Assembly: GCF_014202335.1 (NCBI RefSeq)
Contig: NZ_JACHGP010000008.1
Coordinates: forward strand, 310,001 to 374,000
Direction: 5' to 3'
Length of the DNA stretch: 64,000 nucleotides
Source of the DNA: Mycobacterium sp. AZCC_0083
Lineage (GTDB): Bacteria > Actinomycetota > Actinomycetes > Mycobacteriales > Mycobacteriaceae
A program made the position numbers and the translations under genes. Each line of letters starts with the position of its first letter. The first letter of the stretch is position 1. Below the pieces are notes generated by a model. The model did not search any database. It saw only the letters and a program-made list of their open reading frames with translations, and was not told the DNA's origin. Below, piece after piece: positions 16,995 through 25,672 of the stretch.

Positions 16995-17022
16995 TGAACT
17001 TCGTGACCGTCCACAGCGTGTT
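16995..17022 (+). promoter_or_regulatory. Probable SigL-type autoregulatory promoter of sigL
   Basis: TGAACT (16995-17000) and CGTGTT (17017-17022) are separated by 16 bp. This matches the ECF-type -35 TGAACC / -10 CGTGTC pattern reported for M. tuberculosis SigL, whose gene is autoregulated. The implied transcription start is only about 12 nt before the ATG, so the leader would be very short, with GGAGG near its 5' end. Confidence 0.65.
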
Positions 17023-17040
17023 AACTGTCGGAGGTTGGGA

Positions 17041-17556
17041 ATGGATGATCCGGAGGCCGCCATGATGCGGGTTCTCTACGACGAGCATGCGGGCGCGCTG
17101 TGGCGTTACGTGCTGCGGTTGACCGGCGATGCCGCACGCGCCGAAGATGTCGTGCAGGAAACCCTGCTGCGGGCTTGGCGCCACCCGGAGGTCACCTACG
17201 ACGCAGACAGGTCGGCGCGGGCGTGGCTGTTCACCGTCGCGCGCAACCTGATCATCGACGAGCGCCGCAGCGCGCGGTTTCGCAACGAGACTCAGACCGG
17301 CGACGTGGAAGCGGCGGCGGACCGAGCAGGGCCCGACGAGGTGGACACAGCCCTTGACCGATTACTTCTTGGCACCGCGATGAGTCAACTGTCGGATGAT
17401 CACTGTGCAGTGATCCTGCGTGCGTACTACCAAGGCTGGAGTGTGGCGCAGATCGCCGCTGATCTACAGATCGCCGAGGGCACGGTGAAGTCGCGGCTGC
17501 ACTACGCGGTCCGAGCCCTTCGTCTCAACTTGCAGGAAATGGGGGTGACACGGTGA
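17041..17556 (+). CDS. sigL: ECF sigma factor SigL
   Basis: A 171-aa extracytoplasmic-function sigma factor. Region 2 is clear (VLYDEHAGALWRYVLRLTGD, then AEDVVQETLLRAWRHP and ARAWLFTVARNLIIDERR), and region 4 contains YYQGWSVAQIAADLQIAEGTVKSRLHYAVRALR, quoted here as AEGTVKSRLHYAVRAL. The start ATG 17041 follows GGAGG. Its stop overlaps the GTG of the anti-sigma factor gene. Position after map and before a zinc anti-sigma factor matches Rv0735. It probably drives its own promoter and that of the biosynthetic operon downstream. Confidence 0.93.
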   Translation: MDDPEAAMMRVLYDEHAGALWRYVLRLTGDAARAEDVVQETLLRAWRHPEVTYDADRSARAWLFTVARNLIIDERRSARFRNETQTGDVEAAADRAGPDEVDTALDRLLLGTAMSQLSDDHCAVILRAYYQGWSVAQIAADLQIAEGTVKSRLHYAVRALRLNLQEMGVTR

Positions 17557-18290
17557 CACAGTCTGGTGAATTCCGAGGATTGGAAGCGGTGGACGGCCAC
17601 CGCTACGCGACGTGGGATGCGGCCTACGTACTGGGTTCGCTTTCGAGCGCCGAGCGCCGCGAGTACGAAGCGCACCTCGAGACGTGCGACCGGTGCCGGG
17701 CAGCAGTCGCGGAGCTCAGCGGCATGCCTGCACTGCTGTCACTGCTCGACGTGGATGACGTCCGCGGGCTGGAAGCCGAGCAGCCCATTCCGCCGCTGCG
17801 CCCCGAGGTGTTGGAGTCCGTGCTGGACAAGGTGCGTTGGCGCAGGCGCCGGTCGCGGTGGCTGACGTCGGTCGCTGTCGGATTGGCTGCAGCACTGCTG
17901 GCCGTCGGACTGGTGATCGCCGTGCGCCCCGGCATCGTTGGCCTTCAGAGCGGCACGGAACAGACGACGGCGCAGCAACTGCCGATGGACAAGCTGGTGG
18001 ACACCCCGTTCAGCGCAAGCATCTCGTTGAGCGGCTTCGCCTGGGGCACCCGCATCGACATGGCCTGCACCTACGGCCAATGGTCGAGCGGCGAAGTTCC
18101 TCCGCCGAGCAACCTCGGCATGGTGGTCGTCGGTCGTGACGGTAGTCACACTCAGATCGCGACGTGGCTCGGAATGTCCGGCGCCACCGCGCTGCCCAGC
18201 GGTAACACCCCAGTTCAGAAGTCGGAAATCGCTGCTGTGCAACTAGTTTCGACTGACAACGGGAAGGTTTTGCTCGAACGTCAACTGTGA
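17553..18290 (+). CDS. rslA: Zinc-type anti-sigma factor RslA
   Basis: A 245-aa single-pass membrane anti-sigma factor that would hold SigL inactive until a redox or envelope signal. The N-terminal cytosolic ZAS motif is His41-x3-Cys45-x2-Cys48 (HLETCDRC); a basic patch RRRRSRW precedes one transmembrane helix at about 103-123, and the remaining 120 residues are extracytoplasmic (anti-sigma-K-type domain with SGFAWGTRIDM). The GTG start overlaps the sigL stop, giving coupled synthesis. Length and layout match M. tuberculosis RslA (Rv0736). Confidence 0.93.
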   Translation: MTQSGEFRGLEAVDGHRYATWDAAYVLGSLSSAERREYEAHLETCDRCRAAVAELSGMPALLSLLDVDDVRGLEAEQPIPPLRPEVLESVLDKVRWRRRRSRWLTSVAVGLAAALLAVGLVIAVRPGIVGLQSGTEQTTAQQLPMDKLVDTPFSASISLSGFAWGTRIDMACTYGQWSSGEVPPPSNLGMVVVGRDGSHTQIATWLGMSGATALPSGNTPVQKSEIAAVQLVSTDNGKVLLERQL

Positions 18291-18304
18291 GTTCCCGCCT
18301 GCGG

Positions 18305-18332
18305 TGAACCCCGGTGGCACGCACGTCGTGTC
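18305..18332 (+). promoter_or_regulatory. SigL-type promoter of the TPP/KAS III operon
   Basis: TGAACC (18305-18310), 16-bp spacer, CGTGTC (18327-18332): an exact copy of the SigL consensus as I know it, and the same geometry as the promoter ahead of sigL. The ATG of the next gene is 28 nt downstream. It begins 14 bp after the rslA stop codon, so the operon can be read both from here and by read-through from sigL-rslA. Confidence 0.75.
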
Positions 18333-18360
18333 ACATACAGGGATCAGAGGCAGGTGAGCA

Positions 18361-20082
18361 ATGACCAGCAGGCAGAGAGTCGTCGACTACGTGGTCGGCA
18401 GCCTCGCGGCTCGTGGTGTGAGTCACGTCTTCGGCGTCGACGGCGCCAACATCGAGGATCTCTACGACGCGGCACACGACTGCGACGGGATCACCGCGGT
18501 GCTGGCCAAACACGAGTTCTCGGCGGCGACCATGGCCGACGGATTCAGCCGCGCCACCTCCGATCTCGGAGTGGTGGCGGCGACGTCCGGTGGCGGGTCG
18601 CTGAATCTGATTGCGGGGCTGGGGGAGTCGTTCACCAGCAGGATTCCCGTGTTGGCGCTCGTCGGCCAACCACCGAGGGCCCTCGACGGACTTGGCAGCT
18701 TTCAGGACACCAGCGGTGAGGGTGGTTCGCTCGACGCCCATGCACTGTTCTCCGCCGTCTCGGTGTACTGCAAGCGGCTGCTGACGCCGGCCGACGTCCT
18801 GACCGCGCTGCCCGAGGCGATTGCCGCCGCACGGACCGGAGGCCCCGCGGTCCTGCTGCTGCCCAAGGATATTCAGCAGGCACTGGTGGACGTCGGCTCC
18901 GGGTCGCTGGCGGCGCACGACGCGCGAGTAGGTGACCCGCACCCGATCCTCGACGAATTGCGCAGCGCGCTCGGCCCCGTCACCATCATCGCCGGTGACC
19001 AGGTCGCCCGTGACGACGCGCGCACCGAGCTCGAAGAGCTGCGTGCCGTGCTGCGGGCGCGGGTGGCCACGGTGCCCGACGCCAAGGACGTCAGCGGCTC
19101 ACCCGGGCTCGGCGCGTCGTCGTCGCTTGGCGTCACCGGGGTGATGGGACATCCGGGAATTGGCGAGGCCATGGCGGAGAGTGCGGTGTGCCTGCTCATC
19201 GGCACCCGCCTGCCCGTCACCGCGCGCGCAGGCCTCGACGACGTCCTCGGGCGGGTGCGCGTGGTGTCGATCGGGGCCGAATCGCCGTATCTGCCTGCCA
19301 CCCACGTTCACTCCGACGATCTGCGCGTCTCGTTGCCGCAACTGACCAAGGGCCTGACGGGTCACGGCAGGCCGCACGGATTGCGGGTGCTTGACCCGTC
19401 GCCGCACGGCGAACTGCGGCCGCCCGCCCACGACGGCCCTGGCATCCGCTACCGCGACGCGATGACCGTCCTCGACGACGTGCTTCCCGACGGCGTCGAC
19501 GTCGTCGTCGACGCGGGCAATACCGGCGCGGCGGCCATCCACCACCTGCCCGTGCGGCGATCCGGCCGATTCGTGGTCGCGCTCGGCATGGGGGGCATGG
19601 GCTACAGCTTCGGTGCGGCGATCGGGACGTGCTTCGCGCGGACGACGAGCCCGCGCGCAAAGAGCCAGCGGACCGTCGTCATCGCCGGCGACGGCTCGTT
19701 CTTCATGCACGGCATGGAACTGCACACCGCCATCCAGTACGACCTGCCCATCACGGTCGTGCTGTTCAACAACAACGCCCACGCCATGTGTGTCACCCGT
19801 GAGCAGCTGTTCTACGGCGACCGGTACAGCTACAACCGGTTCACGCCAAGCCGCCTCGGCGCAGGCCTCGCCGCGATGTTCCCAGGACTGCCGTCCGTCG
19901 ACGTCACCGACTTCGCCGAACTGCCCGGTGCGGTGCGCGCCGCCCTTGCACATGACGGACCATCCGTGGTCAGCGTCGAGTGCTCCGCAGACGAGATACC
20001 GCCGTTCGCACCGTTTCTCAGTACTTCACACCAGCATCCAACACAAAAGGAGATGACGCACCATGTCGCTGCCCGCGCTTGA
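18361..20082 (+). CDS. Thiamine-diphosphate-dependent enzyme, acetolactate synthase-like
   Basis: A 573-aa cytosolic enzyme of the POX/ALS superfamily, which cleaves or ligates 2-oxo acids through a ThDP carbanion. The N-terminal pyrimidine-binding domain has the activating Glu52 (AKHEFSAATMADG); a central domain follows; and the C-terminal domain carries the ThDP/Mg motif at Gly443-Asp444-Gly445 running to NNN (GDGSFFMHGME ... VLFNNNAHAM). It is not the housekeeping IlvB: the length is similar but context differs and no IlvN partner is present. First gene of a four-gene operon behind a SigL-type promoter; its 3' end overlaps the next gene by 20 bp. Reaction type (decarboxylase or carboligase) cannot be told. 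Confidence 0.88.
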   Translation: MTSRQRVVDYVVGSLAARGVSHVFGVDGANIEDLYDAAHDCDGITAVLAKHEFSAATMADGFSRATSDLGVVAATSGGGSLNLIAGLGESFTSRIPVLALVGQPPRALDGLGSFQDTSGEGGSLDAHALFSAVSVYCKRLLTPADVLTALPEAIAAARTGGPAVLLLPKDIQQALVDVGSGSLAAHDARVGDPHPILDELRSALGPVTIIAGDQVARDDARTELEELRAVLRARVATVPDAKDVSGSPGLGASSSLGVTGVMGHPGIGEAMAESAVCLLIGTRLPVTARAGLDDVLGRVRVVSIGAESPYLPATHVHSDDLRVSLPQLTKGLTGHGRPHGLRVLDPSPHGELRPPAHDGPGIRYRDAMTVLDDVLPDGVDVVVDAGNTGAAAIHHLPVRRSGRFVVALGMGGMGYSFGAAIGTCFARTTSPRAKSQRTVVIAGDGSFFMHGMELHTAIQYDLPITVVLFNNNAHAMCVTREQLFYGDRYSYNRFTPSRLGAGLAAMFPGLPSVDVTDFAELPGAVRAALAHDGPSVVSVECSADEIPPFAPFLSTSHQHPTQKEMTHHVAARA

Positions 20083-20728
20083 CGACATCGTCGACCACAC
20101 AGGCAATCCCGAACCCATCGACGGAGTCGTCCGGATCGAGACGGCACCGCGAGAGAAGGCCACCCCGATCATCATGGAGATGATGCGGTCGGTGTACCCG
20201 CACGACCAGGTATTCGGTGAGTACTGCACGGTCAACGACTACGTCGACTGTCCGCCCGACGAACTGTTCGAATATCTCTCCGACACCCGCAGCCTCGAGG
20301 AGTGGACCTACAGCCTGCGAGGTTTCACGCCGACCGACGAACCCGGGCTGTGGCTGGCCTACGACAGACTGGGGTCGGAGACCGAGATCTACACCCGCAC
20401 GGTCGCCAACCGCGAAGCCAGAACGGTCGACTACCACTGCGCCTGGGACCAGGGCACACACCTGTGGATGGTCTACCTGATGCGCGTCGTCGACGCACAG
20501 GTGGTGCTGAACAAGCCCGGCTCGGTGGTGCTGTGGACCAACTGCCATCACCCGTTCTACGACAAGAACCCGTACCCCGAGGCGGCGCCGTCGCAGCGGC
20601 CGGTATGGGTTGGCGACTTCTGGGACATGTTCGGCGCGGGGCACGAGCTGGAACTGAAGAACCTCAAGGCAATTGCCGAGTACCGGCACCACAACGGACT
20701 GCCGGTGACGCCGGCCTGGATGAGATGA
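20063..20728 (+). CDS. SRPBCC (START-like) family protein
   Basis: A 221-aa protein with the opening pattern of the SRPBCC/polyketide cyclase fold (VNDYVDCPPDELFEYLSDTR, then LEEWTYSLRGF), a hydrophobic-pocket domain that binds or cyclises hydrophobic intermediates. The ATG at 20063 has a good AAGGAG site 11 nt upstream, located inside the preceding gene, so the 20-bp overlap is real. The last stop overlaps the KAS III-like start (ATGA). A role as aromatase/cyclase or intermediate carrier for the operon product is inference. Confidence 0.75.
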   Translation: MSLPALDDIVDHTGNPEPIDGVVRIETAPREKATPIIMEMMRSVYPHDQVFGEYCTVNDYVDCPPDELFEYLSDTRSLEEWTYSLRGFTPTDEPGLWLAYDRLGSETEIYTRTVANREARTVDYHCAWDQGTHLWMVYLMRVVDAQVVLNKPGSVVLWTNCHHPFYDKNPYPEAAPSQRPVWVGDFWDMFGAGHELELKNLKAIAEYRHHNGLPVTPAWMR

Positions 20729-21762
20729 GAACCCCCGTGAACTCCCAGACGCCCGTCAGTCTTCTCGACGTCTCCACCTACCTTCCCGGCAAGCCGATCA
20801 GTGCCGACTATTACGCCCAGTTCGCCGATTCCGACGAACTGCGCGACAACCTGATGTTCCGCGCACCGAAGTTCCGCCACCACGTCGCAGAAGACGAGAC
20901 AGCGATCGACATGGTCGAACGGGCCGCGGCAGGCCTGGTCGAGCGACATGGCCAGGACGCCGTCGCGGGAGCCGACGTGCTCATCACCCACACCCAGATG
21001 CCGGACATGCCGTTCTACGGCGGTGGCGGCGGGATGGCGCATCGCCTTGGCATGAAACCCAATTGGGTGATCGACCTGCACAACGGAGGGTGCGCGGCGT
21101 TCGTGCTTGCCATGAAACTCGCACGCAACCTGCTGGCCTCGGGAGAGGGGCGCACCGCGCTCATCGCCGTCGCCCAGAATTCGGCGGGAACGGCATTCGA
21201 CCAGCCGACCATCCGACGCAAGGCGCAGTCCGCCGTGCCAGGAGACGGCGCCGCGGTCGGGCTGGTTACCCTGTCCGACGAGTCGCCGATCCTGGACATC
21301 GAGTGCCGGACCTACGGCGAGTATGCGGGTGACATGACGCTGGCCATCGACCCGCCCCGCAAGTGGTGGCAGGCGGGCCCTGGTGAGGCCTGCATAGGCT
21401 TCACCGAGGCCAAGATCACCAAGGTGCTGGCCCGCGGCAACCGACAGGTGCCCGAGGTGTCGTATGCGGTGTGCGACCGAATCGGCATGCAGCCCAAGGA
21501 TCTCGACCTGCTCGTCACCAATCAGCCCAACCGCGCCTTCCTGCGCAACTGGCGCGAGGCGCTCGAGCTTCCGAAGGAGAAACACACCGACACCTTCGAA
21601 GATTGCGGCAACCTGTTCGCCGCGGGCATCCCGGTCAACCTGGACCGCGCGATCACCGAGGGTCGACTGAAGAAGGGTGACGTCGTGATGATGGCGGCGT
21701 TCGCGCACGCCGGTGACTTCGCGGGGGCCGCTGCCGTTCAGTGGGGAGGACGGACCGCATGA
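20725..21762 (+). CDS. 3-oxoacyl-ACP synthase III-like condensing enzyme, atypical active site
   Basis: A 345-aa thiolase-fold enzyme related to FabH. The nucleophile is Cys123 (DLHNGGCAAFVLAM). Where FabH has the catalytic histidine in PHQAN, this protein has VTNQPN, so the His is replaced by Asn266. The second catalytic asparagine is kept at Asn296 (DCGNLFAAG). Loss of the His argues against ordinary decarboxylative condensation and for acyl transfer or a different condensation, as in other natural-product KAS III relatives. The ATG overlaps the preceding stop; a GTG at 20737 is an alternative start. Its stop overlaps the aminotransferase start. Confidence 0.85.
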   Translation: MRTPVNSQTPVSLLDVSTYLPGKPISADYYAQFADSDELRDNLMFRAPKFRHHVAEDETAIDMVERAAAGLVERHGQDAVAGADVLITHTQMPDMPFYGGGGGMAHRLGMKPNWVIDLHNGGCAAFVLAMKLARNLLASGEGRTALIAVAQNSAGTAFDQPTIRRKAQSAVPGDGAAVGLVTLSDESPILDIECRTYGEYAGDMTLAIDPPRKWWQAGPGEACIGFTEAKITKVLARGNRQVPEVSYAVCDRIGMQPKDLDLLVTNQPNRAFLRNWREALELPKEKHTDTFEDCGNLFAAGIPVNLDRAITEGRLKKGDVVMMAAFAHAGDFAGAAAVQWGGRTA

Positions 21763-22784
21763 GCATGCACTACGCGCTGACGGATGCGGTGGACGCGCTA
21801 CCCGACGCGGTGAACCCATTCGCGTTGTCGCTCAACGAGAACCCCTTCCCGCCGCTCCCGTCGGTGCGGTCGGCGCTGGTCGCCTCGATCGACGCAGCCA
21901 ATCGCTATCCGGAGTTCCTCCCGGAGCGGATGCGGTCGCTGATCGCGGGCCGGGTGGGGGTCCGCGATGACCAGGTGGTGATCGGCGCTGGCGCCACGGG
22001 TGTGGTGATGCAGGTGCTGCATGCGGTGACCAGTCCCGGCGACACGATGGTGATGACGTCCCCGACGTTCGACGGCTACCCGATCTTCGCGCAGATGGCG
22101 CGACTGAACTCGGTGACGGTGGCCCTTGACCGGCACGGCCATCACGATCTCGATGCCATGGCCGAGGCGGCCGCCAGGGCGCGGGTGGTGGTGCTGTGCC
22201 GCCCGCACAATCCGACCGGCACCATCGAATCGGCGACCGACGTCGAGCGTTTCCTGCGGCGCGTGCCGTCGGACACGGTGGTACTCCTCGACGAGGCGTA
22301 CGTCGAGTTCCTGTCGCCCGAGCAGAGGATCGACGCGCCGGCCCTGGTGGCGCGGTACCCCAACGTCGTGGTGCTGCGCACGTTCTCGAAGGCATATGGT
22401 CTGGCCGCATTGCGCATCGGATACGGGTTCTGCGCGCCGGATCTGGCGCGGCGGTTGTGGACCATGCAGCTGCCGTTCGGCATGGGTACCACCGGGCTGG
22501 TCGCCGTCGCCGCTTCCTACGATGCGGAAGCCGAACTACAGCAACGCATCCGGGTGATCTCCGCGGAGGGCCGCTACCTGCGGGCGCGACTTGCCGCGAT
22601 GGGGGTGTACAGCACCGACAGTCACGCGAACTTCGTCTACCTGCCTGCATGCGCCCGGCCGTGGCAGGACGTGTTCTCGGGCCGCGGGTTGCGGGTGCGT
22701 GGCTACGCCGACGGCGGCGTGCGCATCAGCGTCGGCAACCGCCAGTCGTCGCGAGCGGTGCTGTCCGCGCTGGCTTCGGCCTGA
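21759..22784 (+). CDS. PLP-dependent aminotransferase, HisC-like (fold type I)
   Basis: A 341-aa aminotransferase of the histidinol-phosphate/aromatic aminotransferase group. The PLP lysine is Lys211 (RTFSKAYGLAALRIGY); Asn151 (HNPTG) and Asp178/Tyr181 (LLDEAYVEF) are the other cofactor contacts. The ATG at 21759 overlaps the previous stop and follows GGGGAGGA. The real hisC would sit in a his operon, so this copy is dedicated to the local pathway, supplying an amino group or generating the 2-oxo acid for the TPP enzyme. Last gene of the SigL-linked operon. Confidence 0.88.
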   Translation: MSMHYALTDAVDALPDAVNPFALSLNENPFPPLPSVRSALVASIDAANRYPEFLPERMRSLIAGRVGVRDDQVVIGAGATGVVMQVLHAVTSPGDTMVMTSPTFDGYPIFAQMARLNSVTVALDRHGHHDLDAMAEAAARARVVVLCRPHNPTGTIESATDVERFLRRVPSDTVVLLDEAYVEFLSPEQRIDAPALVARYPNVVVLRTFSKAYGLAALRIGYGFCAPDLARRLWTMQLPFGMGTTGLVAVAASYDAEAELQQRIRVISAEGRYLRARLAAMGVYSTDSHANFVYLPACARPWQDVFSGRGLRVRGYADGGVRISVGNRQSSRAVLSALASA

Positions 22785-22845
22785 TTCTCTGAGTTAACCG
22801 CCCCGAGATCCCCGCGACCGCTGCGCGGGTGCGGTATGAAGAGGC

Positions 22846-23349
22846 GTGTCCTCTGAGCCCGTCAAGCGCGACCCGATCGCATTGGCCCGCCACAACTGGG
22901 AGCGTTCGGGGTGGGGTGACGTCGCCGAGGGCATGGTGGCGGTGACGTCGGTGATGCGGGCGCACCAGATCCTGCTTGCCCGCGTCGAGTCGGCGTTGCG
23001 GCCCTACGACCTGAGCTTCTCCCGGTATGAACTGTTGCGGCTGCTGGCATTCTCCAGCGGCGGCGCGTTGCCGATCACGAAGGCCTCCGACCGCCTGCAG
23101 GTGCACGTCACCAGCGTCACGCACGCCATCCGGCGGCTCGAGAGCGACGGTCTGGTCGAACGCACCCCGCACCCGACCGACGGCCGCACCACGCTGGTCC
23201 GGCTGACCGATCTTGGCCGCTCGACCGTCGAGGACGCGACGGTGACGCTCAACAACGAGGTGTTCGCCGACATCGGGATGTCGGCCGCAGATTCGCGAAC
23301 GCTGGCCGCCGCCATCGAGTCACTGCGGCGGCACGCCGGCGACTTCTGA
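22846..23349 (+). CDS. MarR-family transcriptional regulator
   Basis: A 167-aa winged-helix regulator. The recognition region is visible as ASDRLQVHVTSVTHAIRRLE followed by the wing GLVERTPHPTDGRTTLVRLT. The GTG start at 22846 gives MSSEPVKRDPIALA. M. tuberculosis Rv0737, directly after rslA, is the apparent orthologue, so the four-gene biosynthetic operon lies exactly between rslA and this regulator here. It is on the same strand, 61 bp after the aminotransferase, and may control or respond to that pathway; its ligand is unknown. Confidence 0.88.
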   Translation: MSSEPVKRDPIALARHNWERSGWGDVAEGMVAVTSVMRAHQILLARVESALRPYDLSFSRYELLRLLAFSSGGALPITKASDRLQVHVTSVTHAIRRLESDGLVERTPHPTDGRTTLVRLTDLGRSTVEDATVTLNNEVFADIGMSAADSRTLAAAIESLRRHAGDF

Positions 23350-23392
23350 GCTTCTAGGGGCGCGGCTGTAACCCGGGGTCCTATCCCCAATC

Positions 23393-23689
23393 ATGAAGAA
23401 GCTCAGCATCATCGCCATTCTCGTTGCCGCAAGCCTTGGATCGCCGGCCGCGGCTGCGGCAGCACCCGGCGGTCCCGGTGGCTTCGGCAACGCCCAAGAC
23501 ACCATCAACTCGCTGCAGGTGCAGGGCTTCAACGTGCAGCTCAACGGGGCAGCGGTGTACCCGCTATCGGGATGCAAGGTCACCGGCATCGAAGGATTGC
23601 ACGATTCGAACATCAACTCGAATGGATCGATCATCGACCCAACCCAATTCACCACCGTCTACGTCGACATCTCCTGCAAGGGAGGTTAA
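23393..23689 (+). CDS. Small secreted protein of unknown function
   Basis: A 98-aa protein with a signal peptide of about 24 residues (MKKLSIIAILVAASLGSPAA, cleavage near AAAAAAP). The mature part has Cys61 and Cys96, probably one disulfide, and NAQDTINSLQVQGFNVQLNG, a pattern I associate with short mycobacterial secreted hypotheticals. The 3' end overlaps the convergent histidine kinase gene by 4 bp. Function not recognised. Confidence 0.75.
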   Translation: MKKLSIIAILVAASLGSPAAAAAAPGGPGGFGNAQDTINSLQVQGFNVQLNGAAVYPLSGCKVTGIEGLHDSNINSNGSIIDPTQFTTVYVDISCKGG

Positions 23690-24900
23690 GGAGCTGTGGT
23701 CGAAGGCAGCGGGATGGTCGCCGTGACTGCCGTACCGGACCCTGGCCGTGATCGGATGTTGAGCCGGCCGCCGACGATCTCCGCGCGCTCGGCCATCGAC
23801 AGTAGACCGTAGCCGCCCATCTCGTCGCCTCCGAGCGGATGCTCGAGCGTATCGAAACCCAGCCCGTTGTCTACGATTTCGAGTCGGACGTGTTCGTCGC
23901 CCACCGAGAACGTGAGCTTCGCGTTGGTGGCCTTTGCGTGCTTGACGACGTTCTGCAGACATTCCTGCGCGATGCGGTACAGCGCGATCTCGATGTGGTC
24001 GGGCAGCCGGGCGTCCGCCAACTCGACGTCGACGTCGACGGCTGGGATCGACCGCGCCAAGCTGGCCAGCCCGCCCGTCAGCCCGAGGTCGTCGAGCACC
24101 GGCGGGCGCAGCCCGTTGATCGCCGCGCGGGCCTCGCCGAGTGTGAGATCGACGAGTTCGCGAGCCAGCGCCAATTGTTCAGCAGCGGTGGTGGAATCGT
24201 CGCCAACGGCTCGGCTGGCGGCGTCAAGCCGGTAGGACAGCGTGACGAGCCGCTGGCTGATGCCGTCGTGGATGTCGCCGGCCAGCCGGCGCCGTTCGAG
24301 TTCCTGCGCCTGGATGACCTGCTCGACGAAGTTCTCGTGCGCACGATCGCGGGCCACTAGCTGGCGGTGCATCCGCGCCTGGTGCATGGCGCCAGCGATC
24401 AGCCGACCGATGACAAGGAGCAGTTCCACGTCGCGGTCGGCGAACTCACGGCGCTGCACGGTGTGCACGTTGAGGACGCCGACCAGTCCGCCGGGGTCGG
24501 TCTCCATCGGCACCGAGACCATCGAGGTGAAGTCCGAACCGCGCAGCGACTCGAACGGCTTGTACCGCGGATCGGACTCCTTGTCGTGGATGATCACGAC
24601 CGGCTCGCGATGGCTGGCGACCCAGCCGGATATCCCCTGCCCCAAGGGAAGTCGGATCTTGCCGACCTCGCTATCGAAGGGTGGTGTCGCGCCCGTCAGG
24701 GTCAGCGAGCGTTCGGTGTCGTCGAGCACGTGCACGAAGCAGACGTCGGTGGCCGTCGCGGTGGTGATCATCCTGGCTGCCGCCTCGGCCAGCGGCTCCA
24801 CACCGGGACCGCTCGACGCCGCCTGGATCAACTCCCGCAACAGCGCCAGCTCGCGGTCGGCGTCGACGAGGTCGCGAACGGCGTTGGGTTTGGCAGTCAT
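23686..24900 (-). CDS. GAF-domain sensor histidine kinase (NarL-type, HisKA_3)
   Basis: A 404-aa soluble sensor kinase with no transmembrane segment. Residues about 20-180 form a GAF domain (GISGWVASHREPVVIIHDKE), then a HisKA_3 dimerisation domain with phospho-acceptor His211 (AGDIHDGISQRL) and a HATPase_c domain (N box ECLQNVVKHAKA, G1 DNGLGFD, G2 GGYGLLSMAERA). A ligand or redox cue sensed by the GAF domain would be relayed to the response regulator 7 bp downstream. Confidence 0.93.
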   Translation of the reverse strand: MTAKPNAVRDLVDADRELALLRELIQAASSGPGVEPLAEAAARMITTATATDVCFVHVLDDTERSLTLTGATPPFDSEVGKIRLPLGQGISGWVASHREPVVIIHDKESDPRYKPFESLRGSDFTSMVSVPMETDPGGLVGVLNVHTVQRREFADRDVELLLVIGRLIAGAMHQARMHRQLVARDRAHENFVEQVIQAQELERRRLAGDIHDGISQRLVTLSYRLDAASRAVGDDSTTAAEQLALARELVDLTLGEARAAINGLRPPVLDDLGLTGGLASLARSIPAVDVDVELADARLPDHIEIALYRIAQECLQNVVKHAKATNAKLTFSVGDEHVRLEIVDNGLGFDTLEHPLGGDEMGGYGLLSMAERAEIVGGRLNIRSRPGSGTAVTATIPLPSTTAP

Positions 24901-24907
24901 GGGCGCC

Positions 24908-25561
24908 TCACTGGTAGATGCCTTCTCGCAGTGCGGTGGCGACGGCGCCGGTACGGTCGCTGACGCCGAGCTTGCGGTAGATGGACCGGAGGTGGGTCTT
25001 GACGGTTTCGTCGCCGATCACCAACTTGTTGGCGACGCCCTTGTTGGACAGCCCGTTGACGACGAGCGACAGGATCTCGCTCTCGCGCTGGGTCAGCCCC
25101 TGCCGGGCACCTGGCCAGAACTCGTCGCGCTGCAGCCGCGCCGCGGTGTCGACGGCGCGCGCCGCCATGCTGGGGTCGATGGCCGTCTCGCCGCGATGCA
25201 CGAACTCGAGTTGGCGGACGAGTTCGTCGCTGCTGATGCTCTTCAGCAGGTAGCCGGAGGCACCCACCCGCAGCGCCTGGAAGAGGTACTGCTCGTCGTC
25301 GTAGACCGAAAGCATCACGATCTTGCGGCCTGGGTCCTGGCTGCGAAGGTCGGCGCACAGGTCCAGCCCGCTGGCGCCCTGCATGCGGACGTCGCACAGG
25401 ACGACGTCGGGGTCGAGATGGGCGACGACGCTGAGCGCGCGCTCGGCCCCAACGGCCTGGCCGACCACCTCCACCCGGTCGCCGAACGAGGCCAGCATCG
25501 CCTTGAGCCCCTCGATGACCATCTCGTGGTCATCGATGAGGACGAGCCTGACCGGATTCAT
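24908..25561 (-). CDS. LuxR/NarL-family response regulator
   Basis: A 217-aa response regulator. The receiver has the acidic pocket Asp10-Asp11, phospho-acceptor Asp57 (VLCDVRM) and a conserved Lys (YLLKSIS); the C-terminal GerE/LuxR helix-turn-helix is LTQRESEILSLVVNGLSNKG with DETVKTHLRSIYRKLGV. It precedes the kinase gene in the operon direction, with 7 bp between them. The ATG ends at 25561; the region 25562-25672 upstream is shared with the divergent HAD gene and would hold both promoters. Target genes are unknown. Confidence 0.94.
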   Translation of the reverse strand: MNPVRLVLIDDHEMVIEGLKAMLASFGDRVEVVGQAVGAERALSVVAHLDPDVVLCDVRMQGASGLDLCADLRSQDPGRKIVMLSVYDDEQYLFQALRVGASGYLLKSISSDELVRQLEFVHRGETAIDPSMAARAVDTAARLQRDEFWPGARQGLTQRESEILSLVVNGLSNKGVANKLVIGDETVKTHLRSIYRKLGVSDRTGAVATALREGIYQ

Positions 25562-25672
25562 GCCATCACCCTAGATGCGCAGGTCATCACGCCTGCCCAA
25601 GACGGTGCCCAAGATGGCTACCCGAATCCCCCGTTTGGGGGAGTCGGGCCAGGTGTGACGTAGGACACCCTG

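Noticed and set aside
20725..21762. Annotating the condensing enzyme as housekeeping FabH
   Set aside because: The catalytic His is replaced, and the gene sits in a biosynthetic operon instead of near fatty acid synthesis genes.
24242..25663. A 473-codon plus-strand frame opposite the two-component system
   Set aside because: Antisense shadow of the kinase and regulator; Ser/Arg-rich translation with no family motif.
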